This document shows, in pieces, positions 14,187-15,497 of a DNA stretch of 15,497 bases (positions are counted from its first letter, which is position 1; the number at the start of each line of letters is the position of its first letter). The stretch comes from Actinomycetota bacterium (GTDB lineage: Bacteria; Actinomycetota; Humimicrobiia; Humimicrobiales; Humimicrobiaceae). The position numbers and the translations under genes are program-made. The stretch lies in assembly GCA_016927635.1 (NCBI GenBank), contig JAFGMJ010000106.1:1-15497 (forward strand), given 5' to 3'. Under the pieces are notes generated by a model, which saw nothing but the letters and a program-made list of their open reading frames with translations, was not told where the DNA came from and did not search any database.

Positions 14187-14855
14187 CTATTCTTTTCCCA
14201 GTTCTTCCTTAAGCCTTGCCAGTTCTTCATCAGCAGCTTTTTGATTCTCGATTTCAACAAACGGGTCTTTCTGCTCAGCATCAATGCCGGAAATCTCAAA
14301 TGCGGCATCGGCCTGTGCTTCTTTTTCAGCTATTTTTCTCTCCATCTTGTCCATTTTTGCAAAGGCGCCGCTGCTGTCCAGATCTCCCACTGCTTTTGAG
14401 ACTTCCTTGCGGGCATCTGCAACCTTGTCCCTGGCAACAAGCAGGGACTGCCTTGTCCTTGCCTCATTTAGTTTCTGTTTTAAAAGATCCACCTGCTGCC
14501 TGATTGTATCAACCTGGGCAGATAGCTCTGTGTTCATTTTTTCGTATGTGGCAACACTTACGTCTGCTTTCAGCTTGCTCTCGACAGCCTGTTTTGCAAG
14601 TTCTTCATTTCCGTCTTTAAGGGCTGCTTTTGCCCTGTCTTCCCACAGCTTTGACTGAGCCTTTGAACCCTCAAGATGTTTAGCAATCTGGCGCTGGCTT
14701 GCCATTACTGAGCCAAGACCCTGGACAGCGCCCTGAAGCTGCTCTTCCATATCAATTATTATCTGTTTAACCATCTTCTCAGGGTCTTCTGCCCTGTCAA
14801 TAAGGTCATTTATATTTGCTTTGAGAAGATCTGCAAGTCTTGCAAAGATAGCCAT
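14187..14855 (-). CDS. pspA: PspA/IM30 (phage-shock) family membrane-stress protein
   Basis: The 222-residue protein shows the PspA pattern: an amphipathic N-terminal helix that can touch the membrane (M-A-I-F-A-R-L-A-D-L-L-K-A-N-I-N), the D-P-E-K-M-V-K-Q motif, then a long coiled coil rich in Glu, Lys, Gln and Ala to about residue 190, and a helical tail. PspA-family proteins are ESCRT-III-like and form scaffolds on stressed cytoplasmic membranes. The length is typical. AGGAGG (14864-14869, reading leftwards) is 8 nt before the ATG. No pspB, pspC or pspF homologue is near; the neighbours are a DUF4173 membrane protein upstream and the GIDE protein downstream. A candidate promoter precedes it, so it may start its own transcript. 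Confidence 0.9.
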   Translation of the reverse strand: MAIFARLADLLKANINDLIDRAEDPEKMVKQIIIDMEEQLQGAVQGLGSVMASQRQIAKHLEGSKAQSKLWEDRAKAALKDGNEELAKQAVESKLKADVSVATYEKMNTELSAQVDTIRQQVDLLKQKLNEARTRQSLLVARDKVADARKEVSKAVGDLDSSGAFAKMDKMERKIAEKEAQADAAFEISGIDAEQKDPFVEIENQKAADEELARLKEELGKE

Positions 14856-14911
14856 GTCACATTCCTCCTGTCTTTAAATCAGATTAATTAATAAGAATTC
14901 ATTTTCAGTAA

Positions 14912-14940
14912 ATTTTACCAGTAATTGCCTGCTTTGATAA
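14912..14940 (-). promoter_or_regulatory. Candidate sigma-70-type promoter for pspA
   Basis: Reading the - strand, TTATCA (14940-14935, four of six to TTGACA) and TAAAAT (14917-14912, five of six to TATAAT) are separated by exactly 17 bp. Transcription would start near 14905, about 50 bp before the pspA ATG, in the gap after the DUF4173 gene. This is the best-spaced promoter-like pair I found in the window. Confidence 0.4.
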
Positions 14941-15026
14941 CAAAAAAATTAAAAATAAAGGCTTTTGTCTTTGAAGTATTAAATATGTTAATAATCGGCA
15001 GTTTATTAATATGCCTTCTTGCCAGA

Positions 15027-15497
15027 TTACTCTGCAGCAAAAACAACTATATTATTTAAAGCTTTACTCCTGGATAGATTAAAACTTTGCCAGCTTCTCA
15101 TTTTTTCAAGCTCATGTTTTTTTCCGGTAAAATATAAAAACATATCATCAGCTATCTTTTTTTCTTTAATTTCTTCTGAGTCTTGAATTGTCGCATAAAA
15201 ATCTTTCAGCTCAGGCATTGCATCAAAGGACAATTCTTTTAAATATTCAATGTCTATTTGTCTGGTGCTGCGATAGCGCGCGACATTATTCTTTGCAATA
15301 ATTACATCAACGTTTACAAAATTCAGTAATATATATACAGCCAGCGCTATTACAAAATATGATTTTACTATAGGTAATTTAGGCACCCATATATAAACGA
15401 TATTTATAATAAATAGAAAAAATAGCATTACCATGAATGCCTGCACGAATATCCTCAGGTATGTAAAACCGTATGCCTGTTCATATAATGTCATTCT
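15027..15497 (-). CDS. DUF4173-like membrane protein, C-terminal part, cut by the window edge
   Basis: Only the last 157 or so codons are in the window, and the frame stays open to the right edge, so the true start lies outside. The visible part has L-Y-E-Q-A-Y-G-F-T-Y-L-R, two membrane helices (about 13-35 and 43-60 counting from the methionine at 15494), then V-N-V-D-V-I-I-A-K-N-N-V, I-D-I-E-Y-L-K-E-L-S-F-D-A-M-P-E-L, and a charged soluble tail. This order is that of the end of DUF4173 proteins, multi-pass membrane proteins of unknown function often encoded near two-component or stress genes. The methionine at 15494 is internal to the conserved block and is probably not a start. pspA follows after 171 bp. 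Confidence 0.7.
   Translation of the reverse strand, partial: RMTLYEQAYGFTYLRIFVQAFMVMLFFLFIINIVYIWVPKLPIVKSYFVIALAVYILLNFVNVDVIIAKNNVARYRSTRQIDIEYLKELSFDAMPELKDFYATIQDSEEIKEKKIADDMFLYFTGKKHELEKMRSWQSFNLSRSKALNNIVVFAAE

Overview
This is an AT-rich bacterial stretch. Bacterial hallmarks are Shine-Dalgarno (SD) sites of the AGGAGG/AAGGAGA type, lipoprotein signal peptides, a Tex protein, PspA and a TTG start. Ile ATA and Arg AGG/AGA codons are used heavily throughout, with no obvious compositional island. No rRNA, tRNA, mobile element, phage gene or CRISPR array is visible. The lineage cannot be fixed from the sequence. The mix would suit an uncultured, low-GC, possibly anaerobic or subsurface bacterium, and that is only an impression.

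Left part (1-5083, + strand). The first gene is the N-terminal stump of a secreted endonuclease/exonuclease/phosphatase-fold protein, probably a remnant. A metal-dependent amidohydrolase and a ZIP-family metal transporter follow, 30 bp apart. After a gene-free stretch of about 416 bp comes a compact group: a diamine-type GNAT acetyltransferase, a polytopic membrane protein of unknown function whose start overlaps the acetyltransferase stop, and a sugar-phosphate-isomerase-like TIM barrel.

Middle (5034-8980, - strand). Three genes appear to serve the cell surface. A large lipoprotein combines a seven-bladed LVIVD propeller, a PKD-like domain and a C-terminal transglutaminase domain with an intact Cys-His-Asp triad. 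A small protein with two zinc ribbons lies directly upstream of it in the same operon. A separate small lipoprotein has a Glu/Ala/Thr-rich linker. The last is divergent from a transketolase (+), and the 205-bp gap between them is dense in palindromes. These include a perfect 24-bp palindrome and a 7-1-7 inverted repeat close to the PerR/Fur consensus, so this is the most evident regulatory site in the window.

Right part (9186-15497). The full-length transketolase resembles animal-type TKT. It converges with tex, with only 2 bp between the stop codons. Upstream of tex on the - strand are a GIDE/BAM-domain membrane protein, PspA, and the C-terminal part of a DUF4173 membrane protein cut by the window edge. 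PspA next to a GIDE protein suggests an envelope-stress neighbourhood.

No single locus here can be declared a new system. The best candidates for something undescribed are the propeller-PKD-transglutaminase lipoprotein with its zinc-ribbon partner, the PspA-GIDE-DUF4173 cluster, and the palindrome cluster before the transketolase.
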